The translations under genes were made by a program, and so were the position numbers. The notes beneath the pieces are model-generated. The model saw only the letters and a program-made list of their open reading frames with translations. It was not told where the DNA came from and did no database searches. A stretch of DNA of 64,000 nt, from positions 1,700,001 through 1,764,000 of the forward strand of contig NZ_AP025226.1 of NCBI RefSeq assembly GCF_020886315.1, read 5' to 3'. Positions 38,933-48,595 of the stretch are shown here, one piece after another; position 1 is the first letter of the stretch; each line of letters opens with the position of its first letter. This stretch comes from Saccharolobus caldissimus (GTDB lineage Archaea > Thermoproteota > Thermoprotei_A > Sulfolobales > Sulfolobaceae).

Positions 38933-40634
38933 TTCTTGATATTGCTTGAGCCTCTTTTAGTGCCTCTTCTGGTTTTAAGCTATATTTTATTATATAACTT
39001 TTAACCAACTTATAACTTTCCTCATGCTGTATTATATCCCTAGCTGAGGCTAGTAATTTTAAGAATAACGCCCTTCTCTCTATCTCCTTCTTTACGTCAT
39101 CTAAATTAAGACCAGCTTCCTCTATTCTATTTCTTAATACTCGTGCAGCATCAAGATTTAACGTAAATGAGTCAGACTTAGGATCCCAACTGGCAACTCT
39201 CCTATAATCGTTCCAACTTATAATCTCATCAATTGCTACCACACGTCTTCTTAAAACTATTCTTTCCCCAATGTAAACTGGAAGTCTTCTAATAGTCATA
39301 ATAATATTCATCATTGGAATCCATTCTTGAGGAATATTTAGGGGTTCGTTCATTAATCTCTTTATAGCAGAATCAGTATTATAAGCATGGAAGGTAGTTG
39401 CACCGCCATGTCCAGTAGAAATAGCTTGAAATAACACATAAGCTTCTTGGCCTCTTATCTCTCCTACTACTATTAAATCTGGTCTATATCTTAATGATAA
39501 TTTTAACAAATCCATTAATGATATTTCTTTACCTACCCCTGCATAAGCCGGTCTAGCATATAACTGAGTCCAGTTAGAATGCGCTATTCTAATTTCTGGA
39601 ATATCTTCTATTGACACTATCTTCATACTCTCTTTTACAAGGTTTAAGACTGCGTTAAGTAATGTAGTTTTCCCAGCACCGGTAACACCTATTGACATTA
39701 TACTCATTCTCATGTCCATAGCATACCATAGATACGCTGCTATATCTGCAGATATTGTACCTGAGTTTATTAAATCAAGAATCGTAATTGGCTTTTCAGT
39801 AAATCTTCTAATAACTAGTGTAGACCCACTAGCGGATACCTCACGCCTAAATGTCGCGGCAATCCTATCTCCATTAGGTAACATACCGTCTTGAATGGGC
39901 TCAGCTACTGAAATGGACTTTCCAGTAAGAGAAAGCAATCTTAATACTAACTGATCTAATAATTCTTCTCCATCTATTGTTAAGTTAAGTTGAGGGGATA
40001 TTTTCATATTCTTTTGAAATACAATATTTGTGGGTATATACTCATAACTTCTATGATAAATATATACCGGATTATACATACCTGATACTGATATATCCTC
40101 TATATCTTTATCCGCAACTAATGCTGTTAAAATATTATATCCAAACATATTTCTTAACAAATAGTATAATACAACTCTGGCGTTAGTACTTAGAACGTTT
40201 ACCTCTCCTCTCTTTTCTTGTATTATTTTAAGATCTGGTCTTTTTCTATTTAACTCAAGTATAATCTTAGCTAGATTGAGACCAGCTGTTCTAGATAATA
40301 ATTCCCTTTCTATTTCATTTATAAAAGTAATGTACATGTTAAAGACTACGTTATTTATAGGTGGTTCTAATAAGACATATTTATAAATACCCTTTTCAGA
40401 CTCAAATGTTATAAATATATGGGGATTAGGAATCACCAGTTCAATATTATTTTGTATTAAATTATCTTTAATCTCAACTGGAACAATATTTAGTATATTT
40501 ACTTCATAATCACTAACTATTGATGTAACTTCTTCTAATGGTGAAGTTATTGGATAAAGCGTAACTGGTAGCTCTATAGCCTCTTGTATTGTCTTATTAT
40601 TGTCCTTAGATTTAATGAATTTGAAAATATTCTT
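38907..40634 (-). CDS. type IV pilus/archaellum-type secretion ATPase (GspE/VirB11 family)
   Basis: About 576 aa of a hexameric motor ATPase. A variable N-terminal 240 residues precede the core, with Walker A in GVTGAGKTTLLN, an Asp box around IEDIPEIRIAH, Walker B in DLIVVGEIRG and the His box GHGGATTFHAYN. In Sulfolobales such ATPases drive the Aap or Ups pili, the bindosome or the archaellum. The partner platform protein is encoded just upstream. I start at the fourth codon, ATG 40637-40635 or adjacent; the frame is open to 40646. No pilin genes are adjacent. Confidence 0.85.
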   Translation of the reverse strand, partial: KNIFKFIKSKDNNKTIQEAIELPVTLYPITSPLEEVTSIVSDYEVNILNIVPVEIKDNLIQNNIELVIPNPHIFITFESEKGIYKYVLLEPPINNVVFNMYITFINEIERELLSRTAGLNLAKIILELNRKRPDLKIIQEKRGEVNVLSTNARVVLYYLLRNMFGYNILTALVADKDIEDISVSGMYNPVYIYHRSYEYIPTNIVFQKNMKISPQLNLTIDGEELLDQLVLRLLSLTGKSISVAEPIQDGMLPNGDRIAATFRREVSASGSTLVIRRFTEKPITILDLINSGTISADIAAYLWYAMDMRMSIMSIGVTGAGKTTLLNAVLNLVKESMKIVSIEDIPEIRIAHSNWTQLYARPAYAGVGKEISLMDLLKLSLRYRPDLIVVGEIRGQEAYVLFQAISTGHGGATTFHAYNTDSAIKRLMNEPLNIPQEWIPMMNIIMTIRRLPVYIGERIVLRRRVVAIDEIISWNDYRRVASWDPKSDSFTLNLDAARVLRNRIEEAGLNLDDVKKEIERRALFLKLLASARDIIQHEESYKLVKSYIIKYSLKPEEALKEAQAISRTKIVEVKG

Positions 40635-40660
40635 CATTATTATCACCTCATCCCATTAAC

Positions 40661-42529
40661 CTATAAAGATGTTGATGAAGGTGATACAGAAGGTATTAAT
40701 GAGATATGTAATGATACTACTATTAAAATTGCTGTAATTACAACTAAAATTGCTGAATGAATAAATCCTGCTGCAGTCTTACCATATCCTATCTTTCCCA
40801 CTAATAATCCTGATAAGAAGGAATTAAATAGTGAAGATATTGCTATAATATATAATGCCTTAGGTAATAGTATTGTAGCGCTAGCTAATGGTCCATAGGC
40901 AGTAGTATAGGTTTGCTTAAGTAATATTGTATATATGGCATTACCTAATAATATTGAAGCAACCAACGCTAATATTATTCCTACATAAGGTGCATATAAT
41001 AATACTCTAATTTTAGCGTTATATTCTCTTCTTATCCTTATTTGAGCATCGACTTGTTCAGCTAACGCCTCAACAGTTTCTGGAGTTAGACTTCCTATCT
41101 CTATCATATCTGCCAGAGAAACGAGCGATACCTTACTAGAGAAATCTAATATTTTATCGGAAGCTTTCTTAAAGGCATCTTTTAACGGAACCCCTAAAAC
41201 CGTATATGCATAAATTGTACCCAATATATTTCTAAACTTACCCATCTCTGGAGAATCTTTAAGGTTTTTAATAACTGTTATGGGGTTTAGCCCTGCTCTT
41301 AAACCTTCAGCAATTGCCCTTAAAAACGCTACTACATAAACATCATATCCAGTACCTTCCCTTAGTTCCTTTATAGCTAACACGGCTGGGGGTATTGCAG
41401 CTATTAAAAGACCAATAGTAAACGCGAATACTGTTAGTGGAATTTGAGGTACACCACCAGTTAAAAATATTAGATAAAAGAGAAGGGGAATTGGAGACCT
41501 TATAAGATATAGAACTATGATTGATATTACAATTCCTAAGGGGAAAGTTAAATAAAATAGCTTATATGCCTTTAAAGGCCTCTCGGGAAATCTAAATTGC
41601 GTTTGGTCGGTAACCCATATAAATAAGAGATTTACAAGAGGAATTAGAAATATTGCAAATGATGCTAATATTGGAAAAGGAATCGAGCCTGTAAGCGATG
41701 GGAAAATAGCTTGTAATAGAAGAACAAGGAAAAATGTTATGAAACCTGAAGAGAGCCAAATCACGAAACCCTCTGCAACACCAGAAAGTTTGTCTGCAGC
41801 ACTAGAGGCTAAAAGTTCAATACTCTTTAATATGTCCTTAGCCTTAGCCTCCATAGTTTCCAATACTGGTGCTCCGGTTCTTACAGCAGTAATATAAGTA
41901 AGTAAAAATTCATTAAATATCTTAGAGGGTGATATGTTCAAAGATTCAGCTATGGCAGTTTCTACACTTTCTCCTAAGTACTTAACTCTTTTATTAATAT
42001 ATGAGGCAATCTGACTTGCGTAATTCATTGCTGTAGATTTTGACAAATATTCAAAAACATATCTTGCACTTAGACCAGATCTTAAGAAGACATTAAATAT
42101 CGCAGAAAAGGCTGGAGTTTCACTATCTAAGCCTACTTTTCTGTTCTCAATTTGTTGTGAAATTTGTAAAATTTGAATTAAGTATGTGATTGGAGGAATT
42201 ACTATACCTATTATAAGTAATGTTAAAAAACCTGCTAGATATTTTATAGTCAAAGTTAATCTATATAACTCAAAAAATCTTATAGAAAATACTATAAATA
42301 CTATAGACATCAGTATTGATAATATTAGGGTAAATAATAACCTAGATGCAAAAAGTTGAGGGTCTTCAGTAGATCCGGCTTTCATTAATTTTTTACCTAA
42401 TTCTTTAGCTAGATCTTTGACAATTCCACTATTATAAAATATTAAGTCTATTTTAGATAAACCTTCTTTGTGAACATTATTGTTTCTCTTAACTATACTC
42501 ATCTTACTTTCTAAATTAATACTTGACAA
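40661..42529 (-). CDS. type IV pilus membrane platform protein (TadC/GspF-like)
   Basis: A 622-aa polytopic membrane protein with two GspF-like repeats, each a cytoplasmic helical domain (around FSAIFNVFLRSGLSARYVFEY and VAFLRAIAEGLRAGLNPI) followed by transmembrane helices, about eight or nine in all. This is the archaeal fused form of the pilus assembly platform, equal to AapF, UpsF or ArlJ types. It lies 15 bases before the ATPase gene and forms a two-gene motor unit. Confidence 0.85.
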   Translation of the reverse strand: MSSINLESKMSIVKRNNNVHKEGLSKIDLIFYNSGIVKDLAKELGKKLMKAGSTEDPQLFASRLLFTLILSILMSIVFIVFSIRFFELYRLTLTIKYLAGFLTLLIIGIVIPPITYLIQILQISQQIENRKVGLDSETPAFSAIFNVFLRSGLSARYVFEYLSKSTAMNYASQIASYINKRVKYLGESVETAIAESLNISPSKIFNEFLLTYITAVRTGAPVLETMEAKAKDILKSIELLASSAADKLSGVAEGFVIWLSSGFITFFLVLLLQAIFPSLTGSIPFPILASFAIFLIPLVNLLFIWVTDQTQFRFPERPLKAYKLFYLTFPLGIVISIIVLYLIRSPIPLLFYLIFLTGGVPQIPLTVFAFTIGLLIAAIPPAVLAIKELREGTGYDVYVVAFLRAIAEGLRAGLNPITVIKNLKDSPEMGKFRNILGTIYAYTVLGVPLKDAFKKASDKILDFSSKVSLVSLADMIEIGSLTPETVEALAEQVDAQIRIRREYNAKIRVLLYAPYVGIILALVASILLGNAIYTILLKQTYTTAYGPLASATILLPKALYIIAISSLFNSFLSGLLVGKIGYGKTAAGFIHSAILVVITAILIVVSLHISLIPSVSPSSTSL

Positions 42530-42558
42530 AACAAATACTTAAACTTATATAGAACCTC

Positions 42559-43614
42559 TTACTTAACATGAATTTCAACAATGTCTTTATCTTCGAGAAC
42601 ATGAGAGGGGCCAACTTTTTGTCCTTGATATCTCACAGATTTTCCCCAAACTCTAGCATACTTAAAGTTCTCAGCTAATGACGAATGTAATTTCCTAGCA
42701 ACATCTAAAACTGTAGAGCCTTTCTTTAATATTAAAGGATCTTTAGTGGGTTCTTCTCCAGGTTCTTTTGTATAGATACGTATAACTTCAAGCATATCAA
42801 ACATGATCTTAGGCAATTTCTCTATTTCATTTAAATTTATTATAGGCAGATCTTCAACGTAAATGTTCTCTTGAGAGATAACTATTGTAGGCTTATAACT
42901 AACCGTCTCAAATATAGATTTTTCTATGTCATCAATGCTAACTTCACCTATAATTTTTACTATAGCGGATTTAATTCCAAAACTTTCTATGTAATCTCTT
43001 ACGGTTTTCTCATCGGCATCTATTAATTTACCTAGGTTTACTATTCTAATTCCAGCCATCCCATATCTAGTTCTCTCTATTATTACTTTTCCTTTAGGTT
43101 TCTTTAACAATATGTTATTTTCTTCTAAAATATTCCTTATAGAAATCAATTCCTCTTTGCTATTTACAGCAATAATTACTTCGTCTGCATTTCTAATTAG
43201 ACCTATAGTTTTAGAAAGAGGCAAAGTTCTTGGAGGATTAACAAGCTGTATTTGTACATCCTCATATCTTACCATACCTGGAACCGGTAAATCACTAAAT
43301 TCTTGTTTAACGTTGGTTAATTTCCTCATAATTTGAGATCTAATTAATATATCACCTATAAGAATAGCTTGACCTGCACCTTCTTTTTCTACAAAGAGAG
43401 AAAATCCTCCAGACTTCTTACTTTTTCTAATTTCTATTTCCTCTCTAAGTTCAGCCATTCGTCGCTTAGCCCAGTAAACTAGGTTCTCAGTACCCTTATG
43501 TTTAGGAACTTCTTTTAGAAATTCCTGCAGAGCTTGTAATTTCTCTTCAGGAGTTTTAGCGTCCATTACCTTAAGCCATTTAGCTTTAGCCTCTGCAGGA
43601 AGGTTCGTTACCAT
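42559..43614 (-). CDS. DRG/Obg-like protein with TGS domain and degenerate GTPase core
   Basis: A 351-aa protein shaped like archaeal DRG GTPases: an N-terminal helical segment (KHKGTENLVYWAKRRMAEL), a G-domain-like middle and a C-terminal TGS domain (RIYTKEPGEEP to EDKDIVEIHV). The P-loop is gone: where DRG has GFPSVGKST, this has EGAGQAILIGD, and the DxPG switch is NPPR. GTP binding by the normal route is thus unlikely. The gene overlaps rnhB by 7 bases at the end of a translation-related operon, so a ribosome-linked role is plausible. Confidence 0.8.
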   Translation of the reverse strand: MVTNLPAEAKAKWLKVMDAKTPEEKLQALQEFLKEVPKHKGTENLVYWAKRRMAELREEIEIRKSKKSGGFSLFVEKEGAGQAILIGDILIRSQIMRKLTNVKQEFSDLPVPGMVRYEDVQIQLVNPPRTLPLSKTIGLIRNADEVIIAVNSKEELISIRNILEENNILLKKPKGKVIIERTRYGMAGIRIVNLGKLIDADEKTVRDYIESFGIKSAIVKIIGEVSIDDIEKSIFETVSYKPTIVISQENIYVEDLPIINLNEIEKLPKIMFDMLEVIRIYTKEPGEEPTKDPLILKKGSTVLDVARKLHSSLAENFKYARVWGKSVRYQGQKVGPSHVLEDKDIVEIHVK

Positions 43615-44246
43615 ATTCTTTTACCCTCCTTATTTATGTAATATAAGGGGGCAATTGAACGTAAAACTTTCCAGGACCTCCTTATAATAGGAGGTGGTAT
43701 AGAACTCCTTTTGTAAAAAGATTTTAGCCAATTTATAGTTTTAGGATCAGCTGGATATCCACTCCCAAAATCCCCATATATCTCCTTTAACATGTCAATG
43801 TAATTATCCCTAACCACCTTAGCTATAATACTCGCTGCACTAGCCTCGACAAATAACTCATCAGCCTTATGCACAACATTAGGTTTATAACCTAATTTAT
43901 TAATTAATTCAATAACAGGTTTCTCATCGCCGACCTTATCTACGGTTATTACGCTCGGATTATAAATCGATAGTGTAAGTATAATCTTCATCACAGCATT
44001 ATAAGTTAAATCATTTAAGTTGTATACATCTATATCCTCTGGAAATACTTTGACTACTACGAAAGCCTCTACAATATTACTTAATAAACTAAATAGTTTT
44101 TCCCTTCTTTCTCTAGTTAATTGCTTACTATCTTTTACTCCCATATTCTTTAAAAAGTCTAACTTACTTTCGTCTATTGCTACACCCGCAACTACCATAG
44201 GACCTATTAGTGAGCCTCGCCCAGCTTCATCTATGCCTACTCTCAT
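43608..44246 (-). CDS. rnhB: ribonuclease HII
   Basis: A 212-aa RNase HII that removes RNA from RNA-DNA hybrids and embedded ribonucleotides. The catalytic acids are Asp5 and Glu6 in GIDEAGRGSLIGPMVVAG, Asp in VITVDKVG near 100 and Asp in SIIAKVVRDNYI near 146. The usual length and ending are present. It overlaps the NMD3 gene by four bases. Confidence 0.94.
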   Translation of the reverse strand: MRVGIDEAGRGSLIGPMVVAGVAIDESKLDFLKNMGVKDSKQLTRERREKLFSLLSNIVEAFVVVKVFPEDIDVYNLNDLTYNAVMKIILTLSIYNPSVITVDKVGDEKPVIELINKLGYKPNVVHKADELFVEASAASIIAKVVRDNYIDMLKEIYGDFGSGYPADPKTINWLKSFYKRSSIPPPIIRRSWKVLRSIAPLYYINKEGKRIW

Positions 44247-44956
44247 ATCCTCAATGAAATAACTAATTTAGCCTCCCTTTTACCGTTTTTCATCCTTTCA
44301 TTTTGATAACTTTCATTAATTTCAACGTCAACAATAGAAGATATGTTAGAGACTAATTTTCTCGCTACACTCTTGTTTATAAAATAGTAGTCAATTCCTT
44401 CCTTACCTTCTACAATATCCGATAAATTATCTATTATGTCCCTAGAGAAAAAGGATTCAAAAAATGCCCTCTTTCTATCGTCAACACCTTCCTTACCTTT
44501 ACTCCTAAGTTGAATTATCGCTTCGTAATAACGAGTCTTCTTCCTAAAGCAATGATCACATATAGTCTTCTCTACATTTAAATTAATTATAGCCTCTTGT
44601 GTAAATTCCTTATCCTTAATCTTACCCCTAAATTGTATAGTTGAAAAAATATGACCCCCTTGATCCTTCCAAATATTTTTAATATTAAAATTAAATTCTG
44701 TAATATTTTCATCTAATTTAATTTTATTAGGTAACTCCCGTAGTATGATCTCTTCCACAGCACTAACTGGGGAGCTATTTGTATTCCTTACCCATTTACC
44801 TCCTATCCATTGGGCACCACATATTTTACAATATTTTCCAGAAATCTTTCTAGGAATAGATACGAGCTGTTTATTTTTTATATAACAATCAATGCACATA
44901 CTCCCTATTAATTCTACGTTTTCCTTACCACAAACTACGCAAAATCTCTTACCCAT
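44243..44956 (-). CDS. NMD3 family ribosome export/assembly protein
   Basis: About 237 aa from MGKRFC. Zinc-binding cysteine pairs occur at CVVCG, CIDCY, KYCKICG and CDHCF, as in NMD3, which in eukaryotes escorts the 60S subunit. The archaeal protein is short and lacks the export signals. It follows DUF424 in a run of translation genes (aIF2-beta, DUF424, NMD3). The frame is open three codons further to 44965, but the Met at 44956 fits the family. Confidence 0.85.
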   Translation of the reverse strand: MGKRFCVVCGKENVELIGSMCIDCYIKNKQLVSIPRKISGKYCKICGAQWIGGKWVRNTNSSPVSAVEEIILRELPNKIKLDENITEFNFNIKNIWKDQGGHIFSTIQFRGKIKDKEFTQEAIINLNVEKTICDHCFRKKTRYYEAIIQLRSKGKEGVDDRKRAFFESFFSRDIIDNLSDIVEGKEGIDYYFINKSVARKLVSNISSIVDVEINESYQNERMKNGKREAKLVISLRI

Positions 44957-44961
44957 GTTTA

Positions 44962-45258
44962 TCACACGTTATATACCTGTGCAAACTTTACGCCACTTAC
45001 ACTTAGTACGGAATCTTTATGAACTATTCCCCTTTTTATAGCCTCATCCACTACGTAATTTCCTACTATGCTCATTACAGTTGCCTCATCAATAAGGGAA
45101 AAAGCGTAATCTAATTCTACTAGTTCTCCACCGTAAAATTTCTCATTTATGTCTAATATAATATCCCCGTCCTTAAATACCTTACCTAATAATTCAACTT
45201 GGCATATGTTAACTAAAACCATTCCTTGTGCTCTAATTACGTTAAGAAAGACTTTCAT
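44962..45258 (-). CDS. DUF424 family protein
   Basis: A 98-aa protein starting at MKVFLNVIRAQGMVLVNICQ, an archaea-specific DUF424 domain of unknown biochemical role often encoded beside aIF2-beta. It ends VSGVKFAQVYNV. The ATG overlaps the aIF2-beta stop (ATGA), and ten more upstream residues in frame are excluded. The pairing suggests a role in translation initiation or ribosome assembly. Confidence 0.85.
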   Translation of the reverse strand: MKVFLNVIRAQGMVLVNICQVELLGKVFKDGDIILDINEKFYGGELVELDYAFSLIDEATVMSIVGNYVVDEAIKRGIVHKDSVLSVSGVKFAQVYNV

Positions 45259-45674
45259 AGCGGCTTCACTGGAGTTTGGGCACCACAAGCTAAGCAGCTA
45301 ATATACCAACCTTTTTTCTCTTTCTTTAGAACAGTATCTAAACTTTTACAAGTACTGCATTGCACATAAGCCCTTATGAACCTCTCCATTAGTGTATTAA
45401 TAACTTGTGAGGAGAATTTCCCTTGAATTATTAACTCACCTTTATCATCCATACTTCCAGCTGCTGCTAATTCTTTTAGAAGATATTTCATACATATTTT
45501 ATCTTCCCTTCTAATCCTATCACAGTATTCTGCAAAATTCCTTATAATTGTCGAATTACCTATATTTAATACTATAAGATTAGGTAAAGTTTGTGTACCC
45601 ACCTTATGAACTTTCTCTGGCAACTTCGAATATAATCTATCTAGTAACTCCATGTACTCTTTTTCTGAACTCAC
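45255..45674 (-). CDS. translation initiation factor aIF2, beta subunit
   Basis: A 139-aa subunit of the factor that brings Met-tRNAi to the ribosome. The alpha/beta core holds TLPNLIVLNIGNSTIIRN and the C-terminus carries the zinc ribbon with two Cys pairs (CSTCKSL, SCLACGAQ). There is no Lys-rich eukaryotic extension. It leads an operon of five overlapping genes on the minus strand. Confidence 0.95.
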   Translation of the reverse strand: MSSEKEYMELLDRLYSKLPEKVHKVGTQTLPNLIVLNIGNSTIIRNFAEYCDRIRREDKICMKYLLKELAAAGSMDDKGELIIQGKFSSQVINTLMERFIRAYVQCSTCKSLDTVLKKEKKGWYISCLACGAQTPVKPL

Positions 45675-45718
45675 ATTAAATCTATAAGCATATAGGGTTT
45701 AAAATACTACTGAAGAAA

Positions 45719-46990
45719 ATGAAAAACGTTTACATTGAGACTTATGGATGTGCGTTAAATAAGGCTGACACTTTTATCATGGAAACCTTACTTGAAAAAG
45801 AGGGTTATAAATTCGTTGAAAAACCTGAGGATGCTGATATAATAATATTAAATACATGCGTAGTAAGGTTAGAAACTGAAGAAAGAATGAAACAGAGAAT
45901 AAAGGAGTTGAACAAATTTTCTAGTAATAAGAAGTTTATAGTAGCTGGATGTATGAGCAGTGCTGAACCCGCTACTGTGCTTTCAATTGCACCCAACGCC
46001 TCATTAGTAGGACCCCAAGCAGTAGAAAGAATATTAGAAGTGATAAAATCCAGTGAGAGAAAGATAATATTAGATGGCGATAAGGCGTCAGTAACACCTA
46101 GATTATTTGAGGGAAAAATAGCAATAATACCATTAGCCGATGGATGTGCAGGAAATTGCAGCTTTTGTATAACTAAACTAGCCAGGAGGAAATTAAGGAG
46201 TTATCCATTAAGAGAGATAGTGGAATCTGCTAAGTATGCAGTATTAAATGGAGCGAAAGAAATTGAGCTAACTGGGCAAGATACCGCAGCATATGGACTA
46301 GATTTAGGAGGCACTATAAGGTTACCAGATGTTGTAAGTAAGGTAGCTGAAATTGACGGTGATTTTATGATAAGAATAGGCATGATGACTCCAGAACAGG
46401 CAATGAGAATTCTAGATGATTTAATAGAAGTATTAAAGAATCCTAAAGTATATAAATTTATTCATTTACCAGTACAAAGTGGAGATGACAGAGTATTAAA
46501 GTTAATGAATAGAAAGTACACTGTTGACGAGTATAGGCAAATAGTAACGGAAATAAGAAATAAGATCCCTTTTGTTAATATAACTACAGATATAATTATA
46601 GGGCATCCAGGTGAGGATGAGGAAGCGTTTAATAATACCATATTACTAATGAAAGAATTACGTTTTGAAAGAGTTCATCTAGCTATGTATTCTATAAGGC
46701 CTAACACTAAAAGTGCCTCATTACCTCAAATACCAGATTCTATAAAGAAAAAGAGAATGCATATAGCTAATAAAGTTTATGAAGACGTAGCGTATTCTGT
46801 CCATAATGAATATGTGGGAACTATAAGTAGAGTAATAACAACAGAGTTAGGTCGTAAGGGATCAGTTATAGGCAGAACAATTAATTACATTCCTGTTGTA
46901 ATTAAAAACGAAAATGCTCAATTAGGTAAATGGTATAACGTTAAAATAACAGAAGCATCATTTTATGACCTACGTGGAGTTCTTGTTTAA
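45719..46990 (+). CDS. tRNA t6A37 methylthiotransferase (MtaB/CDKAL1 type)
   Basis: A 423-aa radical SAM methylthiotransferase that makes ms2t6A37 in tRNA. The N-terminal domain has Cys11 in ETYGCALNKAD, Cys46 in LNTCVVR and Cys79 in AGCMSS for the auxiliary cluster. The radical SAM site is CAGNCSFC near 142-149. A TRAM-like end follows. Archaeal and eukaryotic enzymes of this class are the CDKAL1 subgroup. It is divergent from the aIF2-beta operon across 44 bp. Confidence 0.93.
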   Translation: MKNVYIETYGCALNKADTFIMETLLEKEGYKFVEKPEDADIIILNTCVVRLETEERMKQRIKELNKFSSNKKFIVAGCMSSAEPATVLSIAPNASLVGPQAVERILEVIKSSERKIILDGDKASVTPRLFEGKIAIIPLADGCAGNCSFCITKLARRKLRSYPLREIVESAKYAVLNGAKEIELTGQDTAAYGLDLGGTIRLPDVVSKVAEIDGDFMIRIGMMTPEQAMRILDDLIEVLKNPKVYKFIHLPVQSGDDRVLKLMNRKYTVDEYRQIVTEIRNKIPFVNITTDIIIGHPGEDEEAFNNTILLMKELRFERVHLAMYSIRPNTKSASLPQIPDSIKKKRMHIANKVYEDVAYSVHNEYVGTISRVITTELGRKGSVIGRTINYIPVVIKNENAQLGKWYNVKITEASFYDLRGVLV

Positions 46991-47025
46991 AAAATTTAAA
47001 CCTCTTATGTAAAGTAAGAATTAAG

Positions 47026-48219
47026 ATGCCAGAAAACGTATATATTGTATCAGCTGTTAGAACGCCGATAGGAAAATTTGGAGGAAGTTTAAAAGACCTT
47101 TCTCCAGTAGATTTAGGAACTATAGCAATTAAAGAAGCTATAAGGAGAGCTAAAATAGATCCTAAGAAAGTAGATATTACCATAATGGGGAATGTACTAA
47201 GAGCAGGACATGGGCAAGACATATCAAGACAATGTGCTATTAGGGCTGGGGTACCATATGAAATAGATGGATTTTCAATAGACATGGTATGCTCGTCTGG
47301 AATGATGAGTGTAATTGCTGCTTCTCAGATGATTAAGAGCGGTGATGCCGACATAGTAATTGCGGGAGGTACTGAAAGTATGAGCCAGGCTATGTTAGCA
47401 GTTAAATCCGACATAAGATGGGGTGTTAGAATGTTAATGGGAAAGAGGCTTGAGTTTATAGACACTATGTTAATAGATGGGCTGACTGACCCTTTTAACA
47501 TGAAACTTATGGGCCAAGAGGCTGACATGGTAGCTAAGGCTCATAATATAACTAGAAAAGAACTGGACGAGATAGCATACGAAAGCCATCTAAGAGCCCA
47601 TAACGCAACTGTAAAAGGGTATTTCAAATCAGAAATCGTTGAAATTAACGTTAACGGCAAAATCATTGATAAGGATGAGGGTATAAGATCTGATACTACG
47701 CTAGAAAAACTGTCAAACTTGCCTCCAGCATTCAATCCAGATGGCTTACACACGGCAGGAAATTCCTCACAAATTTCTGATGGAGCCTCAGCTTTAATAA
47801 TAATGAGCGAAAAAGCTGTTAGAGAATTAAACGTCGAGCCTATAGCTAGAATTTTAGGATATAGTTGGGTTGGTATAGAAAGTTGGAGGTTTACTGAAGC
47901 ACCTATTTTCGCTATTAAAAAGCTATTAAGCAAATTAGAAATGGATATAACTAAGTTTGATTATTTTGAAAATAATGAGGCATTCGCAGTAAATAATGTA
48001 TTATTACATAAATATTTAGGTATACCTTACGATAGACTAAACGTATTTGGAGGAGCCATCGCTATAGGACATCCTATAGGAGCTAGCGGGGCGAGGATAA
48101 TTACTACATTACTAAACGTATTATCTAAAATGAAGGGAGAAAGGGGAATAGCGAGTATATGTCATGGTGTCGGCGGTGCAACAGCTATTGCAGTTGAGCT
48201 TTTAAGGGAATTGAAGTAA
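47026..48219 (+). CDS. acetyl-CoA C-acetyltransferase (thiolase)
   Basis: A 397-aa thiolase. The acyl-accepting Cys is in DMVCSSGMMS (about 86-95), the second motif is NNEAFAVNN near 315, and the third is GGAIAIGHPIGASGARI followed by the base Cys in ICHGVGGATA. It could close acetoacetyl-CoA for the mevalonate pathway or split it in the 4-hydroxybutyrate part of the carbon cycle. It stands alone, 35 bases after the methylthiotransferase. Confidence 0.93.
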   Translation: MPENVYIVSAVRTPIGKFGGSLKDLSPVDLGTIAIKEAIRRAKIDPKKVDITIMGNVLRAGHGQDISRQCAIRAGVPYEIDGFSIDMVCSSGMMSVIAASQMIKSGDADIVIAGGTESMSQAMLAVKSDIRWGVRMLMGKRLEFIDTMLIDGLTDPFNMKLMGQEADMVAKAHNITRKELDEIAYESHLRAHNATVKGYFKSEIVEINVNGKIIDKDEGIRSDTTLEKLSNLPPAFNPDGLHTAGNSSQISDGASALIIMSEKAVRELNVEPIARILGYSWVGIESWRFTEAPIFAIKKLLSKLEMDITKFDYFENNEAFAVNNVLLHKYLGIPYDRLNVFGGAIAIGHPIGASGARIITTLLNVLSKMKGERGIASICHGVGGATAIAVELLRELK

Positions 48220-48265
48220 TTTTTTATGCGTAGATTACAATAGGATATTGTAGGTGGTTATGTAA

Positions 48266-48592
48266 TTGCCAAAAAAAGATAGGACACAAGAAACTTCTAG
48301 TAAGGATATACCTAAACCTAGTGAAGGTGAAACTATTTGTGTAGTTAAAAAAATGTTAGGAGGAGATCATCTTATAGTATTGTGCGTTGATGGCAAAGAA
48401 AGACTCGCTAGAATACCAGGTAAGATAAGGAAAAAAATGTGGATGAGAGAAGGAGATGTAGTTCTTGTAGGAATTTGGGATTTTCAACCAGATAGATGTG
48501 ATATATTATATAGATATGGAAATGACGAAATTAAAAAGCTTATAAATGAAAACATAATAAGTAAAGAAATAATTGAACAGTTAAGAGGATAA
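48266..48592 (+). CDS. translation initiation factor aIF1A
   Basis: A 108-aa OB-fold factor. The family sequence is VVKKMLGGDHLIVLCVDGKERLARIPGKIRKKMWMREGD (in parts), with a basic N-terminal tail. It helps place initiator tRNA on the small subunit. The start is TTG. It opens an operon with Rio1 and the KH protein, the archaeal set for late small-subunit maturation and initiation. Confidence 0.94.
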   Translation: MPKKDRTQETSSKDIPKPSEGETICVVKKMLGGDHLIVLCVDGKERLARIPGKIRKKMWMREGDVVLVGIWDFQPDRCDILYRYGNDEIKKLINENIISKEIIEQLRG

Positions 48593-48595
48593 AAA

